Below the pieces are notes generated by a model that worked only from the letters and a program-made list of their open reading frames with translations, was not told where the DNA came from and did no database searches. From NCBI GenBank assembly GCA_937894465.1, contig CALCRE010000063.1, forward strand, positions 1 to 11,378: 11,378 nucleotides of DNA, in the 5' to 3' direction. The position numbers and the translations under genes are program-made. This document shows positions 5,803 to 11,378 of the stretch, in pieces. The number at the start of each line of letters is the position of its first letter. Position 1 is the stretch's first letter. This stretch comes from an uncultured Clostridia bacterium (lineage in GTDB: Bacteria; Bacillota; Clostridia; JAAYHZ01).

Positions 5803-7173
5803 ATGAACAAGATTAATCCGTATACGGAAATAACTCCGGAAATTATTAAGTTATCTAAATTGTGTGTAACAAATGGGGCAATTGACTCGGCTTTGTATCA
5901 AAAGTACGATGTTAAAAGAGGATTACGGGATTTAAATGGTAAAGGTGTCTTAACAGGATTAACCGAAATTTCAGAAATAGTCGCTTCGGTAGAAAATGAA
6001 AATGGAGAAAGCATTCCAAGTGATGGTGAATTGTTTTATAGAGGTGTTAATGTCAAGGATTTGGTGAAAGGTTTTGTAGACGGAAATCGATTCGGATTCG
6101 AAGAAACCACCTATTTACTTTTGTTCGGATCTTTGCCGACAGAACAGGAATTACATGGCTTTAATAATTTGTTGACCGGTTATCGTTCTTTACCGACCAG
6201 CTTTGTGCGGGACATTATCATGAAGGCACCTAGCCCGGATATGATGAACACACTAGCAAGAAGCGTTCTTACTCTATATTCTTATGACGATAAAGCCGAT
6301 GATACTTCCATACCCAATGTCTTAAGGCAGTGCCTGCAACTGATTGCATTGTTTCCTTTGTTATCTGTTTATGGATACCATACTTACAGACATTATCACA
6401 AAGGGAAAAGTTTTTATATCCATTCTCCGTTACCGGAGTTATCCACCTCGGAAAACATACTAAGGCTCTTGCGACCGGATAAAAAATACACTGAACTAGA
6501 AGCGCGTGTATTAGATGTGGCATTGGTGTTGCATGCCGAACACGGAGGCGGAAACAACTCTACATTTACCACTCATGTGGTATCGTCATCGGGGACAGAC
6601 ACATACTCCGCCGTAGCAGCTGCGATTGGTTCCTTGAAAGGTCCAAAGCACGGAGGAGCCAATATAAAGGTCAATCAAATGTTTGATGATATGAAAGCGA
6701 AAGTGTCCGATTGGGAAGATGAGGACCAAATTACCGAATATTTAACTAAGATCTTGCATAAAGAAGAGTTTGATAAATCCGGTTTGATCTATGGTATGGG
6801 CCACGCAGTATACTCACTTTCAGATCCGAGAGCGGAAATCTTTAAAAACTATGTGAGAAGTCTTTCCATGGAAAAAGGTCAGGAAGACGAGTATAATCTA
6901 TATGCCCTCGTAGAAAAAATTGCACCGAAGGTCATAGCAAAAGAACGTAAAATCTATAAAGGGGTTTCGGCTAATGTGGATTTTTACAGCGGATTTGTAT
7001 ATAGGATGTTGGGATTACCCATTGAATTGTACACTCCGATCTTTGCAATATCACGTATTTCCGGTTGGAGTGCTCACCGATTGGAGGAGCTGTGCAATGC
7101 GAGTAAAATCATACGTCCGTCATACAAAAGCGTGGCTGCTCGCAAAGAATATGTTCCTATACAACAGCGATAA
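5803..7173 (+). CDS. Citrate synthase (Si-type family)
   Basis: Citrate synthase condenses acetyl-CoA with oxaloacetate to give citrate and CoA in the cytoplasm. The protein has 456 residues. The substrate and catalytic regions are intact: HAEHGGGNNSTFTTH (244-258), KGPKHGGAN with catalytic His283 (279-287), YGMGHAVYSLSDPRA with His334 (330-344), and NVDFYSGFVYRMLGLP with the general base Asp393 (391-406). The spacing and the GHAV and EHGGGN forms resemble the eukaryotic-like branch (pig enzyme) more than the short bacterial GFGHRVYK type. It is not homologous to the Re-citrate synthases of some clostridia. A closely related activity such as 2-methylcitrate synthase cannot be excluded. ATG 5803 follows AAAAGGAG at about 7 bases. 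It has its own sigma-A promoter and is divergent from the pnt operon. No terminator with a T-run follows the stop, so readthrough into 7493-9261 is possible. Confidence 0.93.
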   Translation: MNKINPYTEITPEIIKLSKLCVTNGAIDSALYQKYDVKRGLRDLNGKGVLTGLTEISEIVASVENENGESIPSDGELFYRGVNVKDLVKGFVDGNRFGFEETTYLLLFGSLPTEQELHGFNNLLTGYRSLPTSFVRDIIMKAPSPDMMNTLARSVLTLYSYDDKADDTSIPNVLRQCLQLIALFPLLSVYGYHTYRHYHKGKSFYIHSPLPELSTSENILRLLRPDKKYTELEARVLDVALVLHAEHGGGNNSTFTTHVVSSSGTDTYSAVAAAIGSLKGPKHGGANIKVNQMFDDMKAKVSDWEDEDQITEYLTKILHKEEFDKSGLIYGMGHAVYSLSDPRAEIFKNYVRSLSMEKGQEDEYNLYALVEKIAPKVIAKERKIYKGVSANVDFYSGFVYRMLGLPIELYTPIFAISRISGWSAHRLEELCNASKIIRPSYKSVAARKEYVPIQQR

Positions 7174-7184
7174 AGGAAGTAGCG

Positions 7185-7205
7185 GATCATTACACTGTTA
7201 TGATC
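7185..7205. promoter_or_regulatory. Imperfect 21-bp palindrome, possible operator
   Basis: Outer arms GATCAT (7185-7190) and ATGATC (7200-7205) enclose inner arms ACA (7192-7194) and TGT (7196-7198), symmetric about C7195 with one T:T mismatch on each side. It begins 11 bases after the citrate synthase stop. It lacks a T-run, so an operator is more likely than a terminator. Confidence 0.4.
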
Positions 7206-7302
7206 TAGACAATTCCTAAAACCTATGTTAATATAATTATGATATCTTTTCTGAGAAAGTTTGATGACATTCAATAAGATACAGAAGACAGAATCGGATC
7301 TA

Positions 7303-7344
7303 ATGCCAATGCCAATGCCAGCACCGATGACAGTGACAATGACA
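7303..7344 (+). repeat. Short degenerate hexamer repeat
   Basis: Seven consecutive hexamers run here: ATGCCA three times, then GCACCG, then ATGACA, GTGACA and ATGACA. The repeat is non-coding as far as I can tell and lies upstream of the phosphoribosyltransferase gene. Confidence 0.7.
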
Positions 7345-7420
7345 AAGAAAACGGTCTGTCTTTATTTATATAAACGTTATGAACCATGAAACACCGGATG
7401 GAAATATCGTGGGTAGCGTT

Positions 7421-7449
7421 TTGGCATATCTGATACGATCGGCTTTATA
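7421..7449 (+). promoter_or_regulatory. Possible promoter of the PRTase-oadB pair
   Basis: TTGGCA (7421-7426), 17 bases, then TTTATA (7444-7449), inside a very AT-rich stretch with alternative TATATA hexamers at slightly longer spacing. Transcription would begin near 7456, about 37 bases before ATG 7493. Confidence 0.4.
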
Positions 7450-7492
7450 TATTTATATATAGAAAAATAAAAGTTGCCAGGAGGAAAACAAA

Positions 7493-8134
7493 ATGGAAAG
7501 AAGGAGTTTTAGTGTTTCGTTACCTAAAAACCCGTTGATTACGATGAAGGTTATTCCCGGTCATTTTACAACCAGTCATTCCCATCTGAACTATTATCTT
7601 GACCTAAGCGATTTAAAAACCAATGCGAAGATGGCGATGGATGTAGCGCGGGAATTAGTGGTACCCTATATAACCACAACGCTTTTGGATGCGATCGTTT
7701 GCATAGAGGGAACCGAAGTCATCGGGGCGTTTATGGCAGAAGAACTAATTAAGGAAGGTACATCGATTATAAACAGTAACAGAGAGATCCATGTTGTGAC
7801 ACCCTTGAATAATATCAATAGAAAATTGATGTTTCAAGGTAATATTCAAGAACTGATTTATAACAAGAATGTTCTGCTGCTTGTACCGTCAATATCCACC
7901 GGAGCGACGATCAGCAGTATATTGGAATGCATGTCCTACTATGGTGGCAAATTGGCAGGTGTATCCGCTTTGTTTCATGCCCATCCTGAAAAGCTCGATC
8001 AGGAAGTACATGCATTGTTTACTTATGAAGACATTCCCGGGTACGAGATTTACAATCCTCGGGATTGCGTTTTATGCAAAGATGGCCTGAAGCTCGATGC
8101 TATTATCATACACGACGGATACACAAAGATATAA
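7493..8134 (+). CDS. Phosphoribosyltransferase-fold protein (OPRT-like), degenerate PRPP loop
   Basis: The 213 residues have the layout of a type I phosphoribosyltransferase. An N-terminal HSHLNYYLDLSD segment (29-40) and a helix lead to a central beta-alpha core, with LLLVPSISTGATISSILE (128-145) at the position of the PRPP-binding loop and a second strand GGKLAGVSALF (151-161). A C-terminal Cys pair, RDCVLCKDG (190-198), is followed by LDAIIIHDGYTKI. In active PRTases the loop reads roughly V-V-D-D-x-x-T-T-G. Here the two acidic residues are Pro132-Ser133, while TGAT is kept. Many clostridial proteins annotated as orotate phosphoribosyltransferase-like seem to share this weakened loop (recollection, not checked). 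The protein may bind a nucleotide or act as a regulator rather than use PRPP. ATG 7493 follows a strong CAGGAGG. It is 26 bases before the OadB-type gene and is almost certainly co-transcribed with it. The substrate is unknown. Confidence 0.8.
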   Translation: MERRSFSVSLPKNPLITMKVIPGHFTTSHSHLNYYLDLSDLKTNAKMAMDVARELVVPYITTTLLDAIVCIEGTEVIGAFMAEELIKEGTSIINSNREIHVVTPLNNINRKLMFQGNIQELIYNKNVLLLVPSISTGATISSILECMSYYGGKLAGVSALFHAHPEKLDQEVHALFTYEDIPGYEIYNPRDCVLCKDGLKLDAIIIHDGYTKI

Positions 8135-8160
8135 AAAAAAATTAAGGAGTTTATTATTAT

Positions 8161-9261
8161 ATGCAAATGAATTTATCTCAGATAATCATGGTGTTGATTG
8201 CTTTGTTTTTAACCTATCTAGCTATTGTAAAAAAATATGAACCGTTGTTGCTTCTCCCATTGGCCTTTGGCATGATGATTGCCAATGTTCCTATGGCAAG
8301 ACTATCGGCATATGATGAAGGAGGTCTGCTCTTTTTTCTCTACAAAGGGATTGATTTGGGGATATATCCACCGATGATTTTCTTATGTATTGGTGCTATG
8401 ACGGATTTCGGTCCGTTGATTGCCAACCCTAAAAGTGCACTGATCGGATTAGGCGGTCAACTCGGTATTTTTACCGCTATGGGTGGCGCCTTGTTACTTG
8501 GCAAGATCATTCCGGGGATGGAACCGTTTACGGTACAAGAAGCAGCAGCTATCGGTATCATCGGTAGCTCGGACGGACCAACATCAATTTATACGGCAGG
8601 TGTACTAGCGTCCCACTTGTTACCGGTTATTACCATTGCAGCTTATTCCTACATGGCTTTGGTTCCGATCATTCAACCGCCCATCATGAGAGCTCTTACC
8701 ACAAAAAAGGAAAGAGTTGTAGAAATGAAAGAACTTAAAAAAGTTACACGTACACAAAAAATCATATTTTCAATTGCCATCACATTAGCCACTTTGATTT
8801 TTGTCCCGGAAGCAGGTACTTTGATCTCCATGTTGATGTTAGGGAATTTAATCAGAGAAAGTGGCGCTACCGACAGATATGTCCGCACATTGACAAACCA
8901 TCTGTTAAACATATTAACACTATTGATCGGCATTTCGGTAGGAGCTACAGCCACCGCTGATCGGATCTTAAGTCCGGAAACTCTTTTAATCATCGGTTTG
9001 GGATTGTTTGCGTTTGCTTTTGGAACTGTAGGTGGTGTTGTAATAGCGAAAATATTATGTAAAATAACCCGAGGAAAGGTCAATCCTTTGATCGGGAACT
9101 CCGGGGTTTCTGCTATGCCAATGGCCGCACGTGTTTCACAAAAGCTCGGGCAGGAATACAATCCTCATAATCACCTGTTGATGCATGCTATGGGACCCAT
9201 CGTTTCTAGCACCATTGCTTCGGCGATCATTGCAGGTGTTTTTATTCGAGCCTTCGGATAA
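8161..9261 (+). CDS. Sodium-pump decarboxylase beta subunit (OadB/GcdB/MmdB family), without partner subunits
   Basis: The beta subunit is the membrane part of biotin-dependent Na+-translocating decarboxylases (oxaloacetate, methylmalonyl-CoA, glutaconyl-CoA, malonate). It couples decarboxylation of carboxybiotin to Na+ export. The 366 residues are strongly hydrophobic, with about 9-10 helices. Family landmarks are IGAMTDFGPLIANPK (77-91), IIGSSDGPTSIY (133-144), YMALVPIIQPPIMRALTTKK (164-183), GTVGGVVIAK (288-297) and NPLIGNSGVSAMPMAARVSQ (308-327). Asp138, Tyr164, Asn308, Gly312 and Ser317 match the Klebsiella OadB residues Asp203, Tyr229, Asn373, Gly377 and Ser382 in both identity and spacing, so the pump should work. 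The C-terminal MHAMGPIV has Ile where most relatives have Asn (GPNV). No alpha, gamma or biotin-carrier gene is in the window, so the substrate cannot be assigned. ATG 8161 has AAGGAG 11 bases upstream; ATG 8167 is a possible alternative start. It forms an operon with the PRTase-like gene. Confidence 0.92.
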   Translation: MQMNLSQIIMVLIALFLTYLAIVKKYEPLLLLPLAFGMMIANVPMARLSAYDEGGLLFFLYKGIDLGIYPPMIFLCIGAMTDFGPLIANPKSALIGLGGQLGIFTAMGGALLLGKIIPGMEPFTVQEAAAIGIIGSSDGPTSIYTAGVLASHLLPVITIAAYSYMALVPIIQPPIMRALTTKKERVVEMKELKKVTRTQKIIFSIAITLATLIFVPEAGTLISMLMLGNLIRESGATDRYVRTLTNHLLNILTLLIGISVGATATADRILSPETLLIIGLGLFAFAFGTVGGVVIAKILCKITRGKVNPLIGNSGVSAMPMAARVSQKLGQEYNPHNHLLMHAMGPIVSSTIASAIIAGVFIRAFG

Positions 9262-9294
9262 TGATCCTTCATTTATAACAAAGTAATCAAACAC

Positions 9295-9337
9295 AACTCC
9301 TTGCTTGATCAGATTAAAAAATGTAAGGAGTTTTTTT
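9295..9337 (+). terminator. Intrinsic terminator after the OadB-type gene
   Basis: AACTCCTT (9295-9302) pairs with AAGGAGTT (9325-9332) around a 22-base loop and runs into seven T (9331-9337). It lies 33 bases after the stop at 9261. The 8-bp stem and long loop are modest, but the T-run is good. Confidence 0.75.
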
Positions 9338-9389
9338 ATTAAAATTTATTGTAATATATAGAACATTTTTTATCCAACGTTAGAATCTG

Positions 9390-9417
9390 TTGTTATTTAA
9401 GAACATAATGATATAAT
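9390..9417 (+). promoter_or_regulatory. Sigma-A promoter of the MscS-ParB gene
   Basis: TTGTTA (9390-9395), 16 bases, then TATAAT (9412-9417). Transcription should start near 9424, leaving a leader of about 28 bases before ATG 9452. Confidence 0.55.
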
Positions 9418-9451
9418 AGTTTTAAGTAATATTGCAACAGCGAGGTACGCT

Positions 9452-10669
9452 ATGGAGAATAAACAATTCAAGAAGAAGACATTCATCTCTTTTCTTTCGT
9501 TCATTGTCATTGCAATTTCCTTTTTTATACTTGACAAGTATTTATTGGTAGATGAACTGTCATCCGGAATTACACCGTTTCGTATGATTATGAACATTGC
9601 TTTGATAATGGCAGCAACTTTCCTTTTCACCTTATTGACGGTTCAACTTATGCAAGCAAGGAATAAACCCATTTCGGAAGGTGTCATGTTATCGAAAGTC
9701 TATAAACTGATTGCATTTTTTGCAATCGTTTTAAGCATTGGTTTTGCATTTGGGAAGTTAAAAGCATTTAGTGACTTTTTTGCAATGTTCGGTGGGATGT
9801 TGCTCGGTTGGTCTTTGCAAGCCCCTGTTAGCGGATTTGCAGCGTGGATTCTCGTTTCTGTGAAGAGACCTTTTCGGCCGGGGGATAGAATACAGTTTCC
9901 TTCTTTAGGATTAGTCGGTGACGTGAAGGATATCGGTGCAATGTATACCCGATTAGATCAGGTAGGGGGAACCATCGGTAGTGAAGAAGCGGTGGGACGG
10001 TATATTTTGGTTCCAAATGCCATGCTGTTTACCCAAGTTGTCATTAATTATACTGTAAAGCAAGAAGCGGCATACATGTTGGATGAGGTTGTCATTCGCA
10101 TTACATATGACTCCGACTGGAAAACCGCAGAACGCATTTTACTTGAGGCAGCCAAGCAAGTAACAAAGGACATCATTGAGAAAACCGGAAGTGAACCTTA
10201 TATACGAAGCGACCTTTATGACTACGGAGTATACATGCGATTGAGATACCAGACCCATGTTCAAAGAAGGGCGGAGATCTCATACAATATTAATAAGACC
10301 ATCTTCCAGGAATTCCAGAAAAACAACTCGGTGGACATGGCTATTCCATACATTTATTCATCTAAAGCCGGAGCAGAGAAGAAAGAAGCAGACGCCACCA
10401 AGCATAAGAACCTACAACAAATACAAGATATTGATATGTCACATATTCAAGAACCTGAGTTGAAGGTGGATTACGGTGATATTGAACCTGTTATGGAAAG
10501 TATCGCTGCACAAGGTCTTCTACAACCTATTGTATTGAATAAGAATCCAACAAAAGGTACTTATGAAATATTAGCAGGTCATTTGCGTTATGAAGCATGC
10601 AAACGTCTTGGTTGGAAAGCCATACCCGCTATTGTCCAAGAGTCAAAATCAGCGGAGTCCGACCACTAA
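9452..10669 (+). CDS. MscS-family mechanosensitive channel with a C-terminal ParB-like domain
   Basis: The frame is single and uninterrupted, 405 residues. The N-terminal half is a small-conductance mechanosensitive channel. Hydrophobic helices lie at about 11-30, 43-68 and 84-103. The pore-lining helix and its boundary are FGGMLLGWSLQAPVSGFAA (113-131). The cytoplasmic beta domain has VKRPFRPGDRIQF (137-149), VGDVKDIGAMYTRL (155-168) and GRYILVPNAMLFTQVVINYT (182-201). Such channels release solutes on hypo-osmotic shock. A charged linker (about 304-325) leads to a second domain (about 326-396) with VDYGDIEPVMESIAAQGLLQ (339-358) followed by PIVL, GTYEILAGHLRYEACKRLGW (369-388) and then KAIPAIV. 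This is the pattern of the ParB/Srx-like N-terminal fold: eLa-eSI-xx-GllqPivv, then G-x-R-R-xxA. The second motif is AGHLRY rather than GERR or GHRR, so CTP or DNA handling may be altered. Its role on a channel is unknown; ligand sensing by the gate is one possibility. ATG 9452 has GAGGT five bases upstream. Confidence 0.88.
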   Translation: MENKQFKKKTFISFLSFIVIAISFFILDKYLLVDELSSGITPFRMIMNIALIMAATFLFTLLTVQLMQARNKPISEGVMLSKVYKLIAFFAIVLSIGFAFGKLKAFSDFFAMFGGMLLGWSLQAPVSGFAAWILVSVKRPFRPGDRIQFPSLGLVGDVKDIGAMYTRLDQVGGTIGSEEAVGRYILVPNAMLFTQVVINYTVKQEAAYMLDEVVIRITYDSDWKTAERILLEAAKQVTKDIIEKTGSEPYIRSDLYDYGVYMRLRYQTHVQRRAEISYNINKTIFQEFQKNNSVDMAIPYIYSSKAGAEKKEADATKHKNLQQIQDIDMSHIQEPELKVDYGDIEPVMESIAAQGLLQPIVLNKNPTKGTYEILAGHLRYEACKRLGWKAIPAIVQESKSAESDH

Positions 10670-10703
10670 AGACTACATTAAAAAGAAAATATGTTACATA
10701 TAA

Positions 10704-10738
10704 AAACCGGTTGATGATCAGCCGGTTTATTTAATTTT
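10704..10738 (+). terminator. Intrinsic terminator after the MscS-ParB gene
   Basis: AAACCGG (10704-10710) pairs with CCGGTTT (10722-10728), extended inwards by a G:U pair and part of TGAT/ATCA. It is followed by the T-rich tract TATTTAATTTT and lies 34 bases after the stop at 10669. Confidence 0.85.
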
Positions 10739-10768
10739 AACCCGGGTCGTTTCGCCGCTCCTTGATAC

Positions 10769-10796
10769 ACACTATTCTTCTGACGCTCATATAATG
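10769..10796 (+). promoter_or_regulatory. Sporulation-type promoter of the collagen-like gene (candidate)
   Basis: CATATAATG (10788-10796) resembles the mother-cell -10 elements (sigma-E CATAnnnT or sigma-K CATAnnnTA, here ending TG instead of TA). AC pairs lie 15 (10771-10772) and 17 (10769-10770) bases upstream. Its start point would fall at about 10802, right at the SD sequence, so the leader would be almost absent. Either the promoter or the SD assignment may need adjusting. Confidence 0.35.
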
Positions 10797-10800
10797 TTAA

Positions 10801-10812
10801 AAAGGAGGTGAT
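10801..10812 (+). promoter_or_regulatory. Perfect Shine-Dalgarno sequence before a non-AUG start
   Basis: AAAGGAGGTGAT is fully complementary to the 16S rRNA 3' tail of Firmicutes. The in-frame codons at the normal distance are ATT 10811, ATT 10814 and ATA 10817, not ATG, GTG or TTG. GTG 10808 lies inside the SD itself. Confidence 0.7.
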
Positions 10813-10816
10813 TATT

Positions 10817-11378
10817 ATAGCTCATATAAATAATTTCTCGAGTAATACATGTAAGTTGGTTGAGGTTAGGAACGGCATGAATATATGGAGATGTTTGGAA
10901 CCTTGTAAAGAAAAATGTCAATGTGTTTGCTGTTGTCCTCCCGGCCCTACAGGCCCTTCGGGTCCACAAGGTCCTCCCGGCCCGACTGGCCCAAGAGGTC
11001 CTAGCGGTCCAAGCGGACCGAGAGGTGCAACAGGAGCAACCGGACCTAGCGGAGCGGTAGGCGCAACAGGAGCAACCGGACCTAGCGGAGCAGCAGGCGC
11101 AGCAGGCGCAACCGGACCTAGCGGAGCAGCAGGCGCAGCAGGAGCAACCGGACCTAGCGGAGCAGCAGGCGCAACAGGCGCAACCGGACCTAGCGGAGCA
11201 GCAGGCGCAGTAGGCGCAACCGGACCTAGCGGAGCAGCAGGCGCAGTAGGAGCAACCGGACCTAGCGGAGCAGCAGGCGCAGTAGGCGCAACCGGACCTA
11301 GCGGAGCAGCAGGCGCAGTAGGAGCAACCGGACCTAGCGGAGCAGCAGGCGCAGTAGGCGCAACCGGACCTAGCGGAG
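10817..11378 (+). CDS. Collagen-like protein with Cys-rich N-terminus, exosporium type (cut by window end)
   Basis: The frame is open from 10784 to the window edge. I place the start at ATA 10817, eight bases after a perfect SD. In-frame TTG 10856 and ATG 10877 are alternatives with much weaker SDs. From 10817 there are 187 codons plus one base, and the C-terminus is missing. Residues 1-42 are non-collagen with eight Cys (12, 26, 30, 34, 36, 38, 39, 40), including CQCVCCC just before the collagen region. From Gly43 the chain is unbroken Gly-X-Y. It is first Pro-rich and variable (GPTGPSGPQGPPGPTGPRG), then a regular 12-residue repeat, GATGPSGAAGAV and close variants. Such proteins form trimeric fibres on the spore surface (BclA family). 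The Cys cluster could anchor the fibre by disulfides. There is no classical signal peptide, in line with spore-surface delivery from the mother cell. The spore location is inference from the family and the sporulation-type promoter. Confidence 0.85.
   Translation, partial: MAHINNFSSNTCKLVEVRNGMNIWRCLEPCKEKCQCVCCCPPGPTGPSGPQGPPGPTGPRGPSGPSGPRGATGATGPSGAVGATGATGPSGAAGAAGATGPSGAAGAAGATGPSGAAGATGATGPSGAAGAVGATGPSGAAGAVGATGPSGAAGAVGATGPSGAAGAVGATGPSGAAGAVGATGPSG
11039..11378 (+). repeat. 36-bp tandem repeat array in the collagen-like gene
   Basis: The block ACCGGACCTAGCGGAGC begins at 11039, 11075, 11111, 11147, 11183, 11219, 11255, 11291, 11327 and 11363, an exact 36-bp period of about 9.4 copies up to the window edge, where it continues. 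Each unit codes for 12 residues. From 11219 onwards the units alternate in one silent base (GGC or GGA before GCAACC), giving a 72-bp higher-order period. Confidence 0.97.

Larger units (their letters stand above)
7174..7492. other. 319-base gap after citrate synthase
   Basis: This stretch holds no supported gene. It contains an imperfect 21-bp palindrome (7185-7205), a hexamer repeat (7303-7344) and a possible promoter (7421-7449), each listed separately. A 28-codon reading starting at ATG 7303 (MPMPMPAPMTVTMTKK...) has no ribosome binding site and follows from the hexamer repeat, so I do not call it a gene. Confidence 0.5.

Noticed and set aside
7303..7389. Small ORF MPMPMPAPMTVTMT... of 28 codons
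   Set aside because: No SD is present and the composition is explained by the hexamer repeat.
8673..9161. Minus-strand 162-codon frame within the OadB-type gene
   Set aside because: It is the antisense of conserved membrane segments and has no independent support.
10877..11378. CRISPR array suggested by the 36-bp period on the right
   Set aside because: There are no unique spacers; units are near-identical end to end, in frame and code for Gly-X-Y collagen repeats.

Overview
The window looks like a chromosomal segment of a low-GC, endospore-forming anaerobic Firmicute, probably a clostridial lineage. The basis is AT-rich intergenic DNA, strong AGGAGG-type ribosome binding sites, a collagen-like (Gly-X-Y) exosporium-type protein, three promoters resembling the mother-cell sporulation factor sigma-K, and an OadB-type sodium-pump decarboxylase beta subunit typical of anaerobes. 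The species cannot be told from the sequence alone.

Layout. Positions 1-429 hold the C-terminal remnant of a beta-propeller-like protein, closed by a very stable hairpin. A roughly 450-base region without a gene follows, then a 255-residue cysteine-rich protein (878-1645) with a sigma-K-like promoter and a good terminator. A small charged helical protein lies on the minus strand (1822-2103), also behind a sigma-K-like promoter. Between it and the next operon is what looks like a decayed gene (about 2192-2439).

The centre is metabolic. A minus-strand operon, pntAA-pntAB-pntB (5400 down to 2489), encodes a three-subunit proton-translocating nicotinamide nucleotide transhydrogenase. Across a 402-base divergent region is a citrate synthase (5803-7173) with a clear sigma-A promoter. 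After a 319-base gap come a phosphoribosyltransferase-fold protein (7493-8134) and a lone OadB/GcdB/MmdB-type sodium-pump beta subunit (8161-9261), ended by a terminator. These genes plausibly link oxaloacetate and citrate, redox-cofactor balance and ion gradients, but the decarboxylase alpha and gamma subunits are not in the window.

The right side carries an MscS-family channel with a ParB-like domain at its C-terminus (9452-10669), then the start of a collagen-like protein that runs off the edge. That protein has a Cys-rich N-terminus and about 9.4 copies of a 36-bp repeat.

The points most worth checking are: the PntB NADP-binding loop, where the Lys-Arg-Ser that contacts the 2'-phosphate is Asn-Phe-Asp; the MscS-ParB fusion; the solitary sodium-pump beta subunit beside a PRTase with a degenerate PRPP loop; the three shared sporulation-type promoters; and the collagen-like gene, which has a perfect Shine-Dalgarno sequence but no ATG, GTG or TTG at the normal distance.
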